NCBI GenBank assembly: GCA_039704465.1
Contig: JASFAU010000001.1
Location: forward strand, 1,984,001 to 2,048,000
DNA from: Plasmodiophora brassicae
Lineage: Eukaryota; Endomyxa; Phytomyxea; Plasmodiophorida; Plasmodiophoridae
Length of the DNA: 64,000 bases
Reading direction: 5' to 3'
The position numbers were made by a program, and so were the translations under genes. Shown here one piece after another: positions 43,268 through 55,538 of this stretch. The notes under the pieces are model-generated. The model searched no databases. It was not told where the DNA came from and was given only the letters and a program-made list of their open reading frames with translations. Position 1 is the first letter of the stretch. Every line of letters starts with the position of its first letter.

Positions 43268-44711
43268 TCAGGGCGTCCACTTCATGCTGGCGATGGCCCG
43301 CTTCGCGTACCGATCCAGGCAGGGATCGTCGGCAGCGGCCTTCTCGATCAGGTCCACCGCGTCGCGATTGTCGTTCAAGAGGAACCGGCCGCGCGGGTTC
43401 TCGGCCACCGCCGCCAGGCACTGCAGGGCGAACATGGCCAGGAACCTCTGCCTGGCGCCCTGGTGCCCCAGGCACGCCAGCAACGTCGGGATCACGCCCA
43501 GCTCGACGATCTCGGCCTTGCCTCTGGGCGGGCGATCAGAACGCGTATCAGGCGTTGCGGGCGCGCGCCTGGCACGTTTACCGAAGGTCGACGGCGAGGA
43601 GCGCGAGCGCCCGTGCCGCATTGACGCGCGCCTCTTCAACGTCGTCGGACAGCAGCTTGTTGAGTTTGAAGATGGCGTTCGACTGCAGGATGACTTTGCG
43701 TCCTTCCGGGTCCCGGCTGATCTGCGCCATGCAGAGCGCACTGACGGCGCGCGTCGCACCGTCCTCCGAGCGCGTGTGCGACACCACGCACCTCAGCGAC
43801 GCGTCCACTGCAACGCACCTCCCGTTATACGACCGGCGGCGCAGACAGGCGGCACGCGCGCCTCCCACGTTCGATCAGGGTGGCAATGCCCATCTTGTCG
43901 CTGACGACGTGGGACAGGGCGGTCAGGGCCTTGACGAGCAGCGCCGGATTCTCCTCGTTCTGCCCGCGCAGCATCAGCCGCGAGATGAGGCGCTCCTCGA
44001 GAGCGGCCGCTACGCCGGCGGCGTCCAGGAACACGTTCTCCAGGATCGTGTAGCTGTTTGCTTTGACCTCATCATCGGGGTCGGCCATCTGTGTACCCAG
44101 GGCAAGCGTCAGCGGTTCCACGACAGCTGACCGACGACACACAATGCGCCTGACCAGGTCCAGCACCAGGTTCATCGTCAGCTTACTCGTGTAAATTATC
44201 TGCCGTCCAGAGCGAACCCCTTCGGGGACCTTAGACGGCGATACAGACCCAGGCGACGACGACGTCGTACCCGAGAACAGGACGAGCGCCTGGCTGGCAA
44301 GGACGCGGCCGGCCGGGTCGGCGCTCCCTTCCAGGATCATGCTCAGCGAGTCGAGCAGTGCTGGCAGGGGAAGGCCAGTCAGACGATGACGTGGCGAGAG
44401 CTCACATACGTCTACCCTGCACACTAACCATAGGGGATCGATTCGACAATGTTGATCGGGTTGTGCCATAGGTCGACCAGCTGCCGCAGCGCCTTCACGC
44501 GCACCGCGACATTCGCGCGATCCTTCAGGCACCCGCTCTGTTTGGAACGGTCAGGCCAGCGGGCGTATTCGATCGACGACCCACCCACGATCTTGGCGAA
44601 GATGCCGCGCCCGTACGCGGTCGTGAACGAGTTCGGCGCGTCGTCGGGCACGTTGTCATGGGCGGCGTGCGTATACAGCAACGATAACGTCTGATCCAGC
44701 TTCGAACACAT
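43268..44711 (-). CDS. RSPH14: armadillo-repeat protein resembling radial spoke head 14
   Basis: Exon 1 (44711-44429) encodes TTAYGRGIFAKIVGG, an insertion, then RVKALRQLVDLWHNPINIVE, matching the start of RSPH14 (FGRRALPKL, then RALMALCDLVHDPE). A 62-bp intron then leads in phase to LLDSLSMILEGSADPAG. Further HEAT/armadillo helices follow: KALTALSHVVSDKMGIATLI, ATRAVSALCMAQISRDPEG and FLAMFALQCLAAVAENPRGR, ending at 43268. RSPH14 belongs to the axonemal radial spoke, so this gene points to a motile flagellum in some life stage. Middle junctions near 44200 and 43840 are not fully fixed. Confidence 0.7.
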
Positions 44712-44793
44712 TCCGCGACGGGCACCCACCCAACACGACGACGCGCAACACGCTCGCGACAACGTACTCCCCAAACGATCAAGACAGCGTATC

Positions 44794-47379
44794 TTAACCG
44801 TTAATGTCCGATTTAGGATTGGGTGCCCGTCGACTGCTACACTGGCCGTGGCGGATCTCAGCGGCGCAGGACACGACAATGTCGCTGGCGCGGTAGCCAA
44901 TCGCACAGGAGCACTCGGCGCATCGGGCCGGTGCGCTCGGGTCGACAACGATCGCCGTCGATTGCAGGCGGCGAACGTCGCGAAGCAATGCCACGCAGTC
45001 CTCCTTGATGGCCTGATTGGCCACCTCGCCGATCGACACCTCCACCTTGTACTCGGCGACCAATGCCATGAACTTCCGCTTGATGTCGTCGACCTGCATG
45101 TCCCCGGGTATCGCCCTGATGAATTTGACCGGGTCGATGAAGCCCGGGCGCAGCGCGATCAGCGCCCTGCCGACCCAGGTGCTGTTCTGCAGGAGGTGCT
45201 GCAGGAGCTGATCCCGCAGGCGACGCGACCGCATCTCCTCGACGAACGCCACGGCGCCCTCGACGTCATCCAGCGCATCCAGCAGGAGCATCAGCGCCGC
45301 CGCGTTGTTCCCCATGCGCTTCAGCAGGTACAATTGCGCGCGGTGCAGGCCCCGCACCTGGCAGACTGCGAGCGCATCCTCCAGCTTGTAGTGGCTGCTC
45401 TGCGCCAGGAACGTCAGCAGCGCATCCGGCTGGAACTCGGCGTACAGCGACAGCTGCCGTTCGTGGTACCGGGCGCCGGCGTCCCGGTCGAACTCGAACA
45501 GGGCGTGCAGGTACCGGTGCAGGGCCAGACGATCCTGTTCCAGTTGTGCGACGACGACATCCGGCGGCACGTGCGATGCGATCAGTCGCGAGACCGCTTT
45601 CGACAGGTCCAGCCTGGTCAGCGCGTGGAGGTCGAGGTCGGCGACCTCGTCCGGATGCGCGCCGATCAGGTCAAAGACGGACGGGTCGCCCAGGTCGAGG
45701 CGCAGTCGGATCGCGTCGCCGTGCCGGCCGACCCGTTCGAGCAGGATCGCCCGGCACTGCTTCAGCGATGCCGGGCAGGCGTCCAGGACGACGGACGCGT
45801 TGTACCTGTCGGCCGGCCACGTCTGCAACAGGTGCAGGAGCTTGTCGTGGTCGGTGCTGCACAACTGCACCAGGACGAGGTCGTAGACGTCCCTGTCCAG
45901 CCCGACGGGGATGCCGTCCACGATGACGCGGACGAGGTTGACGCTCGCAACGAACCGGATCCAGCGCTCCCAGACCGGGATCGATCCACCCAGCAAACGT
46001 GCCGACTGCTGCAGAACGTCGTCGTACGCGCCGGCGTTCAGCAACGTGGTCAGGTACAGGACAGCGAGCTCTTCCACGTCATGCCGACGCAGAGCGGCCT
46101 GGCCCAGGGAGACGGCCAGGTAGACGGCATCGCCCAGACGGCCCTGATCCAGCAGGTACGTCACGTGGTCGTCCTCGTCGCATCGCCTGCCAACGATGAC
46201 GTCGCTCGCATCGAGAACGTACAATTGTCCAGCGGATGCTGCCAGCGCTCGCGCCGACGGCAACGACAACGCGTCCGCCGATCGCACCTGGTTGCCAGTG
46301 TCCACGATCCGAATCTCGCATCGTCCGTCGCCGAACACGGCAAGCAACGCCAACAGGTCCCGGCCCTCGTCATTGTCGATCGTGAACGGGACGCATCCAG
46401 CCACGGCGAAGTCGACGACGAACCGGCCGAGAAGGGCGCCGACGCCCTCGCGAACCTAACCCGAACGTCAGGCGTCGTAAGGAGCTGCGATTCTGGCGCG
46501 ATACGAACCTGCAGGATGTGGATGACGTTGTGCCAGGCGGTAACGAGCGTATCCGGTGCGTGCCAGGCTAGACTAGGCTGGCACGCAACGTCGGCGGGTG
46601 CGTTCTGCTGGATGAACGCCAGCCGCGTATTATCGCATAGGTCGAACACCTGGTGGCGTTGGCTCCTGGTTACGTTCCTACAGGAAACGGGATTCGGTGG
46701 CGCTGCGTACCTTGAAACCGCATTGGTTGCCCCAAGCCAGGAACGACCCGCTCCAGGCGATAGCCGTGATCGCGCCCTCGCCCTTGTGCAGGGTGACATC
46801 CTTATTGGCGAACATGCTCGCACTGTGCAGGACGAGGTTGCCAGCGGCATCGCCGATCGTCAGTGATCGCACCAGGGACGTATGCGACGGCCGGTACGCC
46901 AGGGCGGTGACCCGTGTCGAATAGCGCAATCGCGACGCAGGACGATCTGGATGCGTCGTGTCGAGGATGGCGATCGTACCGTTCGAGGACGCCACTGCGA
47001 TCTCCTGGTAAGGGCCTCAGGCGGGAGCGTTGTCTACTTAATTACAGAAATCGACGACACCTGCATGGCGTCGTCGATGGCGATCGAGGTGACTGGAGCG
47101 CTGTGCAACTGGGAGGTGGATCGGATCAGGGCGCCCGCAGGACTGACGATATGGGCGGCGCCAGACTGCGTTCCAACAACCAGGAAATGGTCGCAGGCGG
47201 AGATAGCGACGGCGATGTCATTGGACAGGAGGCCATGGACGATGTCGCCTGCGCCTGTGGACAAGCGCCCCCTGGTCACAAGACCATTCCGTAGCACCCT
47301 TTTCCAGCGGGTCCCTACGCTGATAGCACAGCAGTGGATGATCGATTACACCCGACACCGGATCCGTCGTCGTGGCCAT
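44794..47379 (-). CDS. VPS41: HOPS complex subunit VPS41
   Basis: The gene starts at ATG 47379 (exon 47379-47319), joining in phase to AGDIVHGLLSNDIAVAI and blades of an N-terminal propeller: FLVVGTQSGAAHIV, GEGAITAIAWSGSFLAWGN and HAPDTLVTAWHNVIHI. The long last exon carries the clathrin-heavy-chain-type repeat with close VPS41 matches: GARYHERQLSLYAEFQPDAL, KLEDALAVCQVRG, YLLKRMGNNAAALMLLLDAL and EDCVALLRDVRRLQSTAIVV. VPS41 works in tethering of late endosomes and vacuoles. The C-terminus begins a RING (CAECSCAIG) but stops soon after at 44794, only 82 bp from the neighbouring gene's start. Confidence 0.92.
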
Positions 47380-48268
47380 CAGCGCTCACCGCGGGGCGAC
47401 CCGGGTGCAACCATCTCCTCCTGGCTGCCCGTGCAACGTTAACATCGACGACTGGACGGGACGCAACGTCCGCGCTGATGCTATTCTCGCACCAGACCCG
47501 GCGACGAATTATAGCCGCCCACGTCGTTTACTGGTCGCCATACACTGCGAAGGAAGCCGCCACCCGGTCTGGAGGACTTGACGTCCAGGTTCCCATCCCG
47601 GGCAGCCTTGCACCGGGTCGCTCCTCGGCGCCAGGGCCTGCACGGCGGAACGGCGCTGCTGTGGGCGCGTGTCGTGATCGTGTCCCGCGTACGTCGGCGT
47701 ATGCTGATCGCGAGCGGCGACCCCGGGCAGGACGTGACGCGAACGGCGAACACGCACCAGGAACCGTTGGGGTTTCAAATGCGAACTCGCGGCAGAAGAC
47801 CTCGGAGACCAATGACGACGGGATCATAGCGAGCCGTCGGCGGTGCGCGAAAACGTGAACCTGGGCGCGCATGACGTTCACTGTGCGCGCAAACAGGACG
47901 TATCGGCAAAGGTCGCCCCGTCGAGGCGAATCGTACGGTTGCGGGCCCCGATCCAGACGGGGTCGCGTGCTGGCTGCATGGCCCGGGCCGAGGTGCGCGG
48001 CTCGTGCGCGCCAGTCGTCTTTCCCGCCACGGGGTGGTGCCGGTGCGGGAGGGGGCAGACGGACCGGGGCCCACCCGCCATTTCGCCGCAGTTGCCCGCC
48101 CACTGGGCAGAGAGGTGCCTGCCTGCCCCGCCTGGCTGCTCTGTGACGAACACGATCTGGCCCGCGGGTGGTGGCGGCGAGCTGCCGGGTCCGCTCGGGG
48201 TCACGTCAGCGCTCCACGACCAAGGGCTACCGTTTGGGGTGCCGAGCCCCCCAGCACCGCCCCCGACA
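47380..48268. other. 889-bp region upstream of two divergent genes
   Basis: Both strands have open GC-rich frames, but none has a start, signal or domain I trust. The plus frame is continuous with the next gene from 47843 and might include an N-terminal extension. The minus frame at 47530-48100 is Arg-rich and looks like a shadow. Confidence 0.35.
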
Positions 48269-50247
48269 ATGGGTCTCGTGGCCATGATGGAGCACTTGCC
48301 GGCGCAAGTCGTGCACCGATCGCTGATGCCCGTTCTCGACCTATGCACGGTCAACGCGTTGCTACGCGTCTCGCGCCATATGAACCAGTTGCTGGCGCCC
48401 GTATCCCATGGCGGCGTGGTGCGTTATGCGCGCGAGGTGCTGGCCGCCGCGGATGTCGCCGGGGATCCGACGGCGCGTGCCAACCTGCAATGCCTGCACG
48501 CGAAGCTGGCCGGGGTCCTGGCCGACCTGTACGCCCGGTCCCTGCGAAACCAGGCGTGCCCGGCGGCCTTCCAGGAACGGCACCGTATCGTGGCGGCCAT
48601 GGAGACTGGGCTGCCGCACCTGCCCGTGCCATGGATCGACGTCGAGGGCTGGCAGTCGTCCACTGCCTTCCTGGTCGCGATGCAATCGGGGAACTACCTC
48701 CTCATCAAACGCCATCTGAGGCGCATTCCGCCGACGCGCGACAACCGACGCGACGACGACGAGGACGCCATCGTATTTTATCTTCGGCGGCCGCAGGGCC
48801 CGGATGCGGTCGGCTATACGGTCCAGATCGCGTTCCAGCTGATGCACACTGGATCAGCGGAGCCCGACTCGCGGCGCGAAGCGTGGTACAGCGGGCTCGT
48901 CAACCCTGCCGTTCTGGAGGACGTCCTGAAGGAGCTGCTGGGGGCGCGCGGCGATCGCCCGGACCCGGTCGCCGCACAGGCGATCCTGGAGTCGTGCCCG
49001 CGCTCGAAGCAGGTCGTGTTCAGGCCCAGCGACCATGCCGTGCCGTCCGATGGGAACCTTCGCGACCTGTCCGTCTTCCTGGCCTGCCTGCGCGCCATGC
49101 TGCCGTTCTGGCCGCCGGCCCTGCACCTCGACATGTACGTCATCGTCGTCGAGTACCAGCCGGAACCGACCGGCATGGACCTGTCGCCGTTCGAGTTCAC
49201 GCAGGAACCGGTACGGCGAGGCGCGTACACCGAATCTGGCCATGTCGTAACGAGGTGTGATCCGCCCACACAGGGACCCGTCCGGCGTGCCTGCGAATCC
49301 ATCCTGCACCGCGTCGTCGACGTCGTCCGTCCGGCGCCGAGGTTCTTCAGCTGTCGTCGCCCGGACGTGGCTGTCCAGCCGTTCGAGCGCAACGCGCGAT
49401 CGCGTCCATGCCGGGCGTCGCTGACGTACCTTCTGCACCGGGTCTTCTGCGAGCCGCTTCTCGGCTGGTCCATGGCTTCCACCGTCCTGGGCACCATGCG
49501 CCTGGTCCGGTCGGCGTTCGCGCTCTTCAACAACGTCGACCCCGGCAACGTCGGCCGGGCGCACCGCGAAACAGCCGCGACGCTCGTTCGCGACGGCCTC
49601 GTCACGTACGTCGATGCGGTCGGCGCGGTGATCAACCCGTTTATCGTCATGCAGGTGTCGTTCACGTTTGCGGTCAGGACCTGTCGTCCGCGCGCTCGGG
49701 TCCGATGCCATCCCGGCTAACCGTGTCGTAGGGGCAAACGATCGTTGGCCGGCAGTGGCTCTCGCATGTCGACGCTCGAGAGCGCTGCGGGATCGCCTTG
49801 TACAGCGTGCCCGGCGTGCATCGCGTGGCGCCGCCGAGCAAGCGGGCCAGGGGGCACGTGGCCCTGTGCGACGACGCGCTGCTGTTCTTCGACACCAGCG
49901 GCCCGCAGGCCACCGTTAGCAAGGACAAGCTGGCGGAACTGGCCGCCGATGTCAACCGGTGCTGCGAGGCGGCCCAGTCCGACCTGCACCTGACCGACAC
50001 GGGCACGCTGCTCGACCTGCTCCTGTTCGTCGCCTTTGGCTTCTTCGTCGACCACTACCTGATCATGGACAGCAACGACGGGCCGTCCGTCCACGAATGC
50101 ATCAGCACGACCGGGTACGCCGAGCGCGCCCTGCTGGCCAGCCGAGAGTTTCAGCGCGCGCGCGCCATCCTGTTCGACGGCACCGCCTGCGCCGCCCAGA
50201 AACGTCGTCGCAGGCCGCCCAGGAACGCGACCAACATATGTATATAG
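48269..50247 (+). CDS. hypothetical protein with possible N-terminal F-box
   Basis: Two exons, 48269-49672 and 49756-50247, join in phase 0 to 631 residues. The start (MMEHLPAQVVHRSLMPVLDL, then LLRVSRHMNQLL) has the hydrophobic spacing of an F-box. The rest is helical and acidic with no recognised repeat. The second exon ends in strands such as GHVALCDDALLFFDTSG and a hydrophobic helix DLLLFVAFGFFVDHYL, then a basic tail. A second in-phase donor at 49655 is also possible. It sits just upstream of the F-box helicase FBH1, but no sequence link between the two is seen. Confidence 0.6.
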
Positions 50248-50346
50248 CACGATTGATTGTAGGTAAGGGCTGTTCGGGCCCGTTGCCTTCGGGGTCCGCC
50301 CGCGTTCCCGCACGACCGTCCGTAGGCGTCGATCGTTCCGCGCGTG

Positions 50347-53300
50347 ATGTTCGACGGTGCCGGCAGCGACCTGCCGTCCGCCGCCAGCCAGCTGTCCGAT
50401 GCCGACCTGTCCGCCATGTTCGCACTCGCCGACCAGGTGGCAGCGTCGTCGCCCGCGCTTAGCGGTGCTGCTCCGGGTCCGGCGGCGGGCGACGGTGACG
50501 GTCAGCCGCCGTCGTATATCGGCGACGATTTCCTCGCCGCGGTCCACGCGTTGTCGAACGACCAGGTCGACCGAGCATGTGACGAGGCGTTGCGGGGGGC
50601 GCCGTCCCGCGCGCGCCTGACGTCGCTCCCCGAGGACCTGCTCGCTGCGATATTCGCCCGGGTCCAATGCGACGCCCTGCTGTTCCAGTGCCTCGCGCCG
50701 ACCTGTACAACGTTCAGCCGTATCGTCCGCGGCTTTCGGTTTCGACGAATGATGTACCTCGGCGAACCGCGCCCGGCCATCGGGCCCGCGCTGGACGACG
50801 TCCTGGCCTGGCTGGAGTGCCAATCGCGGTACCTGCCGTCGAACCCGTCCCTGTCCAGGCAAGCGGTCGACCGCCTCCTCGGGAAGCATGGCGACGTCAG
50901 GAAGGTGCTGCGGGTGAATTCCATGGCCCAGGCGCTCTACGTTGCGTTCCTCTGCGGCGAACCGCTCGACGGCATCGTTGCGTCGCTCGTGGGCGTCCTG
51001 CGCCTGCCGAACGCACAGCTCCCGATTGTCGCTGAACTCCTGCATGTCGTGGAGCTGGCGGCGCGGGACACGCCCAGCTCGTGCTCCCGGCGGCGGCGTC
51101 TCCTCCAAGACGGTAACGCGTGTCGTTCTGGGCGCCCGCCTCATTACCGATGCGTCGCATAGTCCAGGCTGTGAAAGCGGCGCTCTTCGATCGGGTCTGC
51201 GCCGTCGGATCAGACCGCGCGTTGACGCACGAGCAGCGGCGCGTGGTCGGCATCGACCCGCGTTGCAACCAGCTGTTCCGCGTGATCGCCTTTGCCGGAT
51301 CCGGTATCGTGCGCGCGCGCGTTGCTCGCGATGGCATCCGTGCTCACTAGAGTGGACCCCGGCAGGGAAGACGACGACCGTTCACAGCGCGGCGCGTCGA
51401 TGGCTTCGCGATGCCCCGTCGCTCCGCATCCTGTACCTTGCGTTCAACAAGGAGGCCGTCAGCGACGCTAGACGGCGATTCGCGTCAACGACGGTCGACT
51501 GTCGCACCATACACAGTCTTGCTCTACGCGGCGTTGGTCTCGGGTCGGCATCGTCGTCGCGTTATGGGGCCAGCGACCACTGACCCAGCGTGTGTGTGTG
51601 TCCGTCTCAGGCCCTCAGGAAGGCAGGCTCTGGAGCAATGCCAGCGACTGGGCATCAAGGGGTACCTGCAACCCCCTCGAAGCTGGAAGGTCGACTTCCG
51701 GACGGGGAAGGCCGCCAACAGGATCGTCGCACGGTTTCTAACGTCGGACGCGCGAGACTTCCCTGCCCGTGACGACGACGATGACGGCGCCGCGTACGAC
51801 CTGGCGGTTCGACTGTGGCGGGCGGCGCAGGCCGGCAGGATCGCCATCACCCACGATGTGTACCTGAAAGTATACCAGCTCGGCCGGCCGGACCTGAAGA
51901 CGACGTTCGACGTCGTCATTGTCGACGAGAGCCAGGATTGCAATGCGGTGACGACGGATCCGTCCGTTCCGCGGCGCGTTCGCTGACTTCGGTTCAGGCC
52001 ATGAAGGGCATCATCCTCGAACAGGACGTCACCCGGTTGCTGATCGGCGACGTCTACCAGCACAGTACGTGGTCGCACCCTGGCTCCGATCTGCACTGCC
52101 GGTTGATTGTGTGTCCCCCTGCCAGTTTATGGGTTCCGGGGATGCTATAACCTGCTGCGGGAGGCGCCGGCCGATTCAACGCTGACGCTCTCCAGGAGCT
52201 TTCGTTTCGGGTAGGTACCTGCTTCCCGTCCTGGCTCATGGTTCAGGCCAATGACGTCGTGTTTGCTCGCCGTCGTATAGGTCCGCGATTGCAGAGGTCT
52301 GCAACATCATACTGGGCGTTCTTCGGGCGCACGAGGCGGACGCGTCCCAGGCGACCATTACCGGGTCGACCTGTGCCGACCAGGTACAGTCTGAGGCGTT
52401 CCGCGGTCGTCACGCGGTCATCGCGCGTTCCAACGCAAACGTATGCTCAGTGCAACGTTTGCATACTGCCCACGTGGGGACCGGTGCGCTAACCGCCCCG
52501 TTTCAGGTCTGGCTCACCGCGTTAAGAGCGCACTTTGTCGAGAGGAAGAAGGTGCACATCGTCGGCGGCATCAACAACGACGTATGTGTGGATCGTGCTC
52601 GCCCTCGGTCTAAAACGGGGGCATTGAGCGACGATCGTGTGGGACTGCATAGGCTGGCAGCCTGTTTACGCTGTACTATGAGGTGGCGATGATGATGTCC
52701 GGCCGGGCGTTTAAGCCGACGCACCAGTCGCTCAAGAACCTGACCAGGAAGACGCTGATCCGGACGACCGACAAGGGCGATGACGAGGACCTGTCTCGCG
52801 CGAGATGGTTCCACGATGACGCCTGCCACGAATTCCCGGACCTGCCCCAACGCATGGCCGACCTACGCGCGGCCGTCGTCCCGGACGGCGAGCAGGCCGA
52901 CGTCATCGTGTCCAACGTCCACCAGGCCAAGGGGATGGAGTTCGACGATGTCGACCTGGTCGACGATTTCATCGATATTGCGGCGCTCGAGCAGGGCAGG
53001 AAACGCGATTGCCCTAAAGAGGTCGTTCGCGAAGAACTGTGCCTGCTGTACGTCGCTGTGAGTCGGTGCCGGCGGCGCCTGCGCCTGCGTCCTGGTCACG
53101 ACCTCCGCCAGTACCTGTGGTCGTCGTCCGGCAACGTCGGCCGCCAACGACTCACCGTCGTTCGCATGTCGGAACGGGACGGGTCGCCCCCGTCCTGCGC
53201 GTCCTGCCCGCAGAGCGACAACGACGCTGGTCCGTTCGGCGCAAGGGCTCGCGAGCGAAACCGCGATCAGTATCGTGACTATCCCGCGGCCGGCCTACGC

Positions 53301-53462
53301 TTGCTGGTCTCGGCGGACGAGCAGGCCGTCGTCTGCGACAAGCACACCTACTTGCCTCTCGTCGATCGCCGCTCCTCTGCGTCACCGTCGTCCAGTCCGC
53401 CTACGAAGCGGTTGCGGCAGGCGCCCGAATCGGCACGTTGTACCACCTCATCATCCACATGA
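50347..53462 (+). CDS. FBH1: F-box DNA helicase FBH1 (UvrD family)
   Basis: Exon 1 (50347-51112) holds an F-box (LTSLPEDLLAAIFARV, then CLAPTCTTFSRIV). The next exons carry UvrD-type helicase motifs: HEQRRVV, the Walker A AFAGSGKTTTVHSA created by splicing, ILYLAFNKEA, VDCRTIHSLAL, Walker B DVVIVDESQDC, VYGFRGCYNLL, LSRSFRFG, VHQAKGMEFDDV and the final EELCLLYVAVSRCRRRL. FBH1 unwinds DNA at stalled forks, removes RAD51 and can recruit SCF ubiquitin ligase. About eight to ten short introns are present. Some in the 51500-52680 stretch are placed by motif only. The C-terminus adds a Cys/Ser-rich tail. Confidence 0.9.
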
Positions 53463-53716
53463 CCGTAACAAATGGGAATTCGCCTAGCTGCTGCAACTCA
53501 TTCATTTCTACGAGCAGGTTGCCCGTCGGCAGATGGGTGGTTCGAAGCGCGAAGCGTCGTCGCACCCGGGAACAGACCCAGTGCTTCGTCGATGCCGCGG
53601 GTCCCGATGCTTGTACCCTATACCAACCATGTACACATAGATAGCGCGTCCGTACATGCCTAGATCGAAGATCGAACCCGCACGCTGATGATGATGACGA
53701 TGGCGATGCCGACACG

Positions 53717-55467
53717 ATGACGTCGTCGTCGTCGCAGCCGACCCGCCAGGGCCAGCTGACGAAGCAGGGCGGGCGCAACGGTGCGCGCGCGCGCCTGCCC
53801 CGGGTCACCGCCACGCTGACACAGACGCGCGCGTGGACAGGCGGGTGGAAGACCTGGAGGGACCGCTGGTTCGTGCTGGACCAGGCCCAGCTCGCCTACT
53901 ACAAGAACGAGCCGGCGTACAGGGCGAACGTGCCGGCGCTCGGCACCGTCCCCGTCGGCGACATCGTCGACCTGAAGTCGTCCAAGAGCGACGACGCCAA
54001 GTTCTACCTGCGCACGGGCGGCGCCTCCATCGCCCTCCGGGCGCCGTCCCGCCCGATCAAGCTCGATTGGATTCGCGCCATACGCGAGGCGCGCGCCTCG
54101 GCACCGGGACCGCCGACGCCATCGGGCGCCACGAATGATCCGGCGGCGGCGGTCGTCATCGTCGCCCGGGCCGTGCCCTGGGCCGACGACAGCGGCGGCC
54201 GGCGGCTGAGCGCGCTCCTGGCACCACCGGGGCCGCCCGACCCGGCGCCACCGTCCGCGACGTCGCTGATGACGGTCGACCAGCTCGTGGACAGGCTGGT
54301 CGTCGAGACGGCCGACCCCGAGTTCCAGGCGGCGTTCCTCCTGTACCGCCGGGCGTTCATCAGCGCCGGGGACCTGCTGGCGCGCCTCGAAGCCGCGTTC
54401 GACGCCGCCGCCGACGACGCCGCCCGCAAGGTCGGCGTCGTCCACCTGGTCTGCCAGTGGATCGAGGCGTCGTTCGACGATTTCGACCGCCCGCTGCGCA
54501 AGCAATGCCGGGCGTTCCTGCGCCGGGCCGTTGCCGACGTCGACGGCGCCGTCGCGATCAGCAAGTCGCACGTCGAGGCCGTCTACGATCGTGCGGCGCG
54601 ACGCGCCAAGCAGGCGCCCGAGTTCCGCCTGAAGCGGCTGTCGGCGCGCGGCGCGTCCCTGGCCGACGGGCCCGTCGACGTGACGCAGATCGCGCCCGAG
54701 GACGTCGCCGAGTGGATGACGGCCGTCGAGCACGACCTGCTGCGCGCCATCCGCCCCATCGAATTCGTGGATCGCGCGTGGACGCGCTCGCAGGCACCCG
54801 GTAGGAGGGGGTCATCGTCGTCGCCACTCGCTGACGACGACGACACCCGGCAGGCATCCAGCGCATGACGCGACGCTTCAACCAGGTCAGCTACTGGGTC
54901 GCGTCGCAGACCCTGTCGGTGGCCGAGGCGGGCGCCCGGCAGCGCACGATGCAGCACCTGATCAAGGCGGCCGCCATCTGCCTCGACATGTGCAACTACT
55001 TTGGCGCGGCCGAGATCGTCACGGGCCTGGGCCTGACGCCCGTCTACCGGCTCGCTGACGACTGGCGCGCGCTGAACGCCAAGGCCAAGGCGAGGTTCGT
55101 GCGGATCACGGAAGCCGTTGCCGACGACGACAACTTCGCCGCCTACCGGAAGGCGTTCCGGGACGGCATCGGCAAGGCGCAGGTGCCGATGCTGGCGGTG
55201 ACGCTGAAGGACCTGTTCCAGTTGGATTCGTTGCCGTCGCGGGCGGACGACGACCGGGTCAACTGGGGCAAGTACCAGCGCCAATGGGCGATCGTGTCGG
55301 AGCTGGTCCGCAGCAGGAAGGTCCCCTACCGGGTCACGCCCAGCCAGGACGCGGCCGACACCCTCGAGCGATCCGTCGAGCGCGTCCTCACCGAGGACGA
55401 CCTGTTCGCCCTGTCGCATCGTATCGCGCCCCCTGCTCAACGTAAACCGGCACCGGCGACCGCCTAG
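53717..55467 (+). CDS. PH-RasGEF guanine-nucleotide exchange factor
   Basis: Two exons, 53717-54800 and 54854-55467, join in phase 1 (53-bp intron) to 565 residues. The N-terminal PH domain begins RQGQLTKQGG and contains WKTWRDRWFVLDQAQLAYYK. A RasGEF N-motif region follows (SLMTVDQLVDRLVVET). The catalytic Cdc25 domain includes EVAEWMTAVEHD-like EDVAEWMTAVEHDLLRAI, RFNQVSYWVASQTL, RTMQHLIKAAAICLDMCNY and IVTGLGLTPVYRL. It should activate a Ras-family GTPase at membranes bound through the PH domain. Next to the RhoGAP and ELMO genes it adds to the GTPase-control content of the window. Confidence 0.9.
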
Positions 55468-55538
55468 TGGCCACACGCCGGTGCTCGTCTAGGAATACAT
55501 TACGGGCGAAGGGTGGACGGACGGGACAGTGGACAGTA

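Noticed and set aside
44848..46866. A plus-strand open frame of about 670 codons
   Set aside because: It lies opposite VPS41 and is made of Val/Asp/Gln/Arg-biased shadow sequence. The minus strand carries the family motifs.
47843..48268. N-terminal extension of the gene at 48269
   Set aside because: The frame is open but Arg/Pro-rich and without conserved features. The ATG at 48269 precedes the first hydrophobic F-box-like helix.
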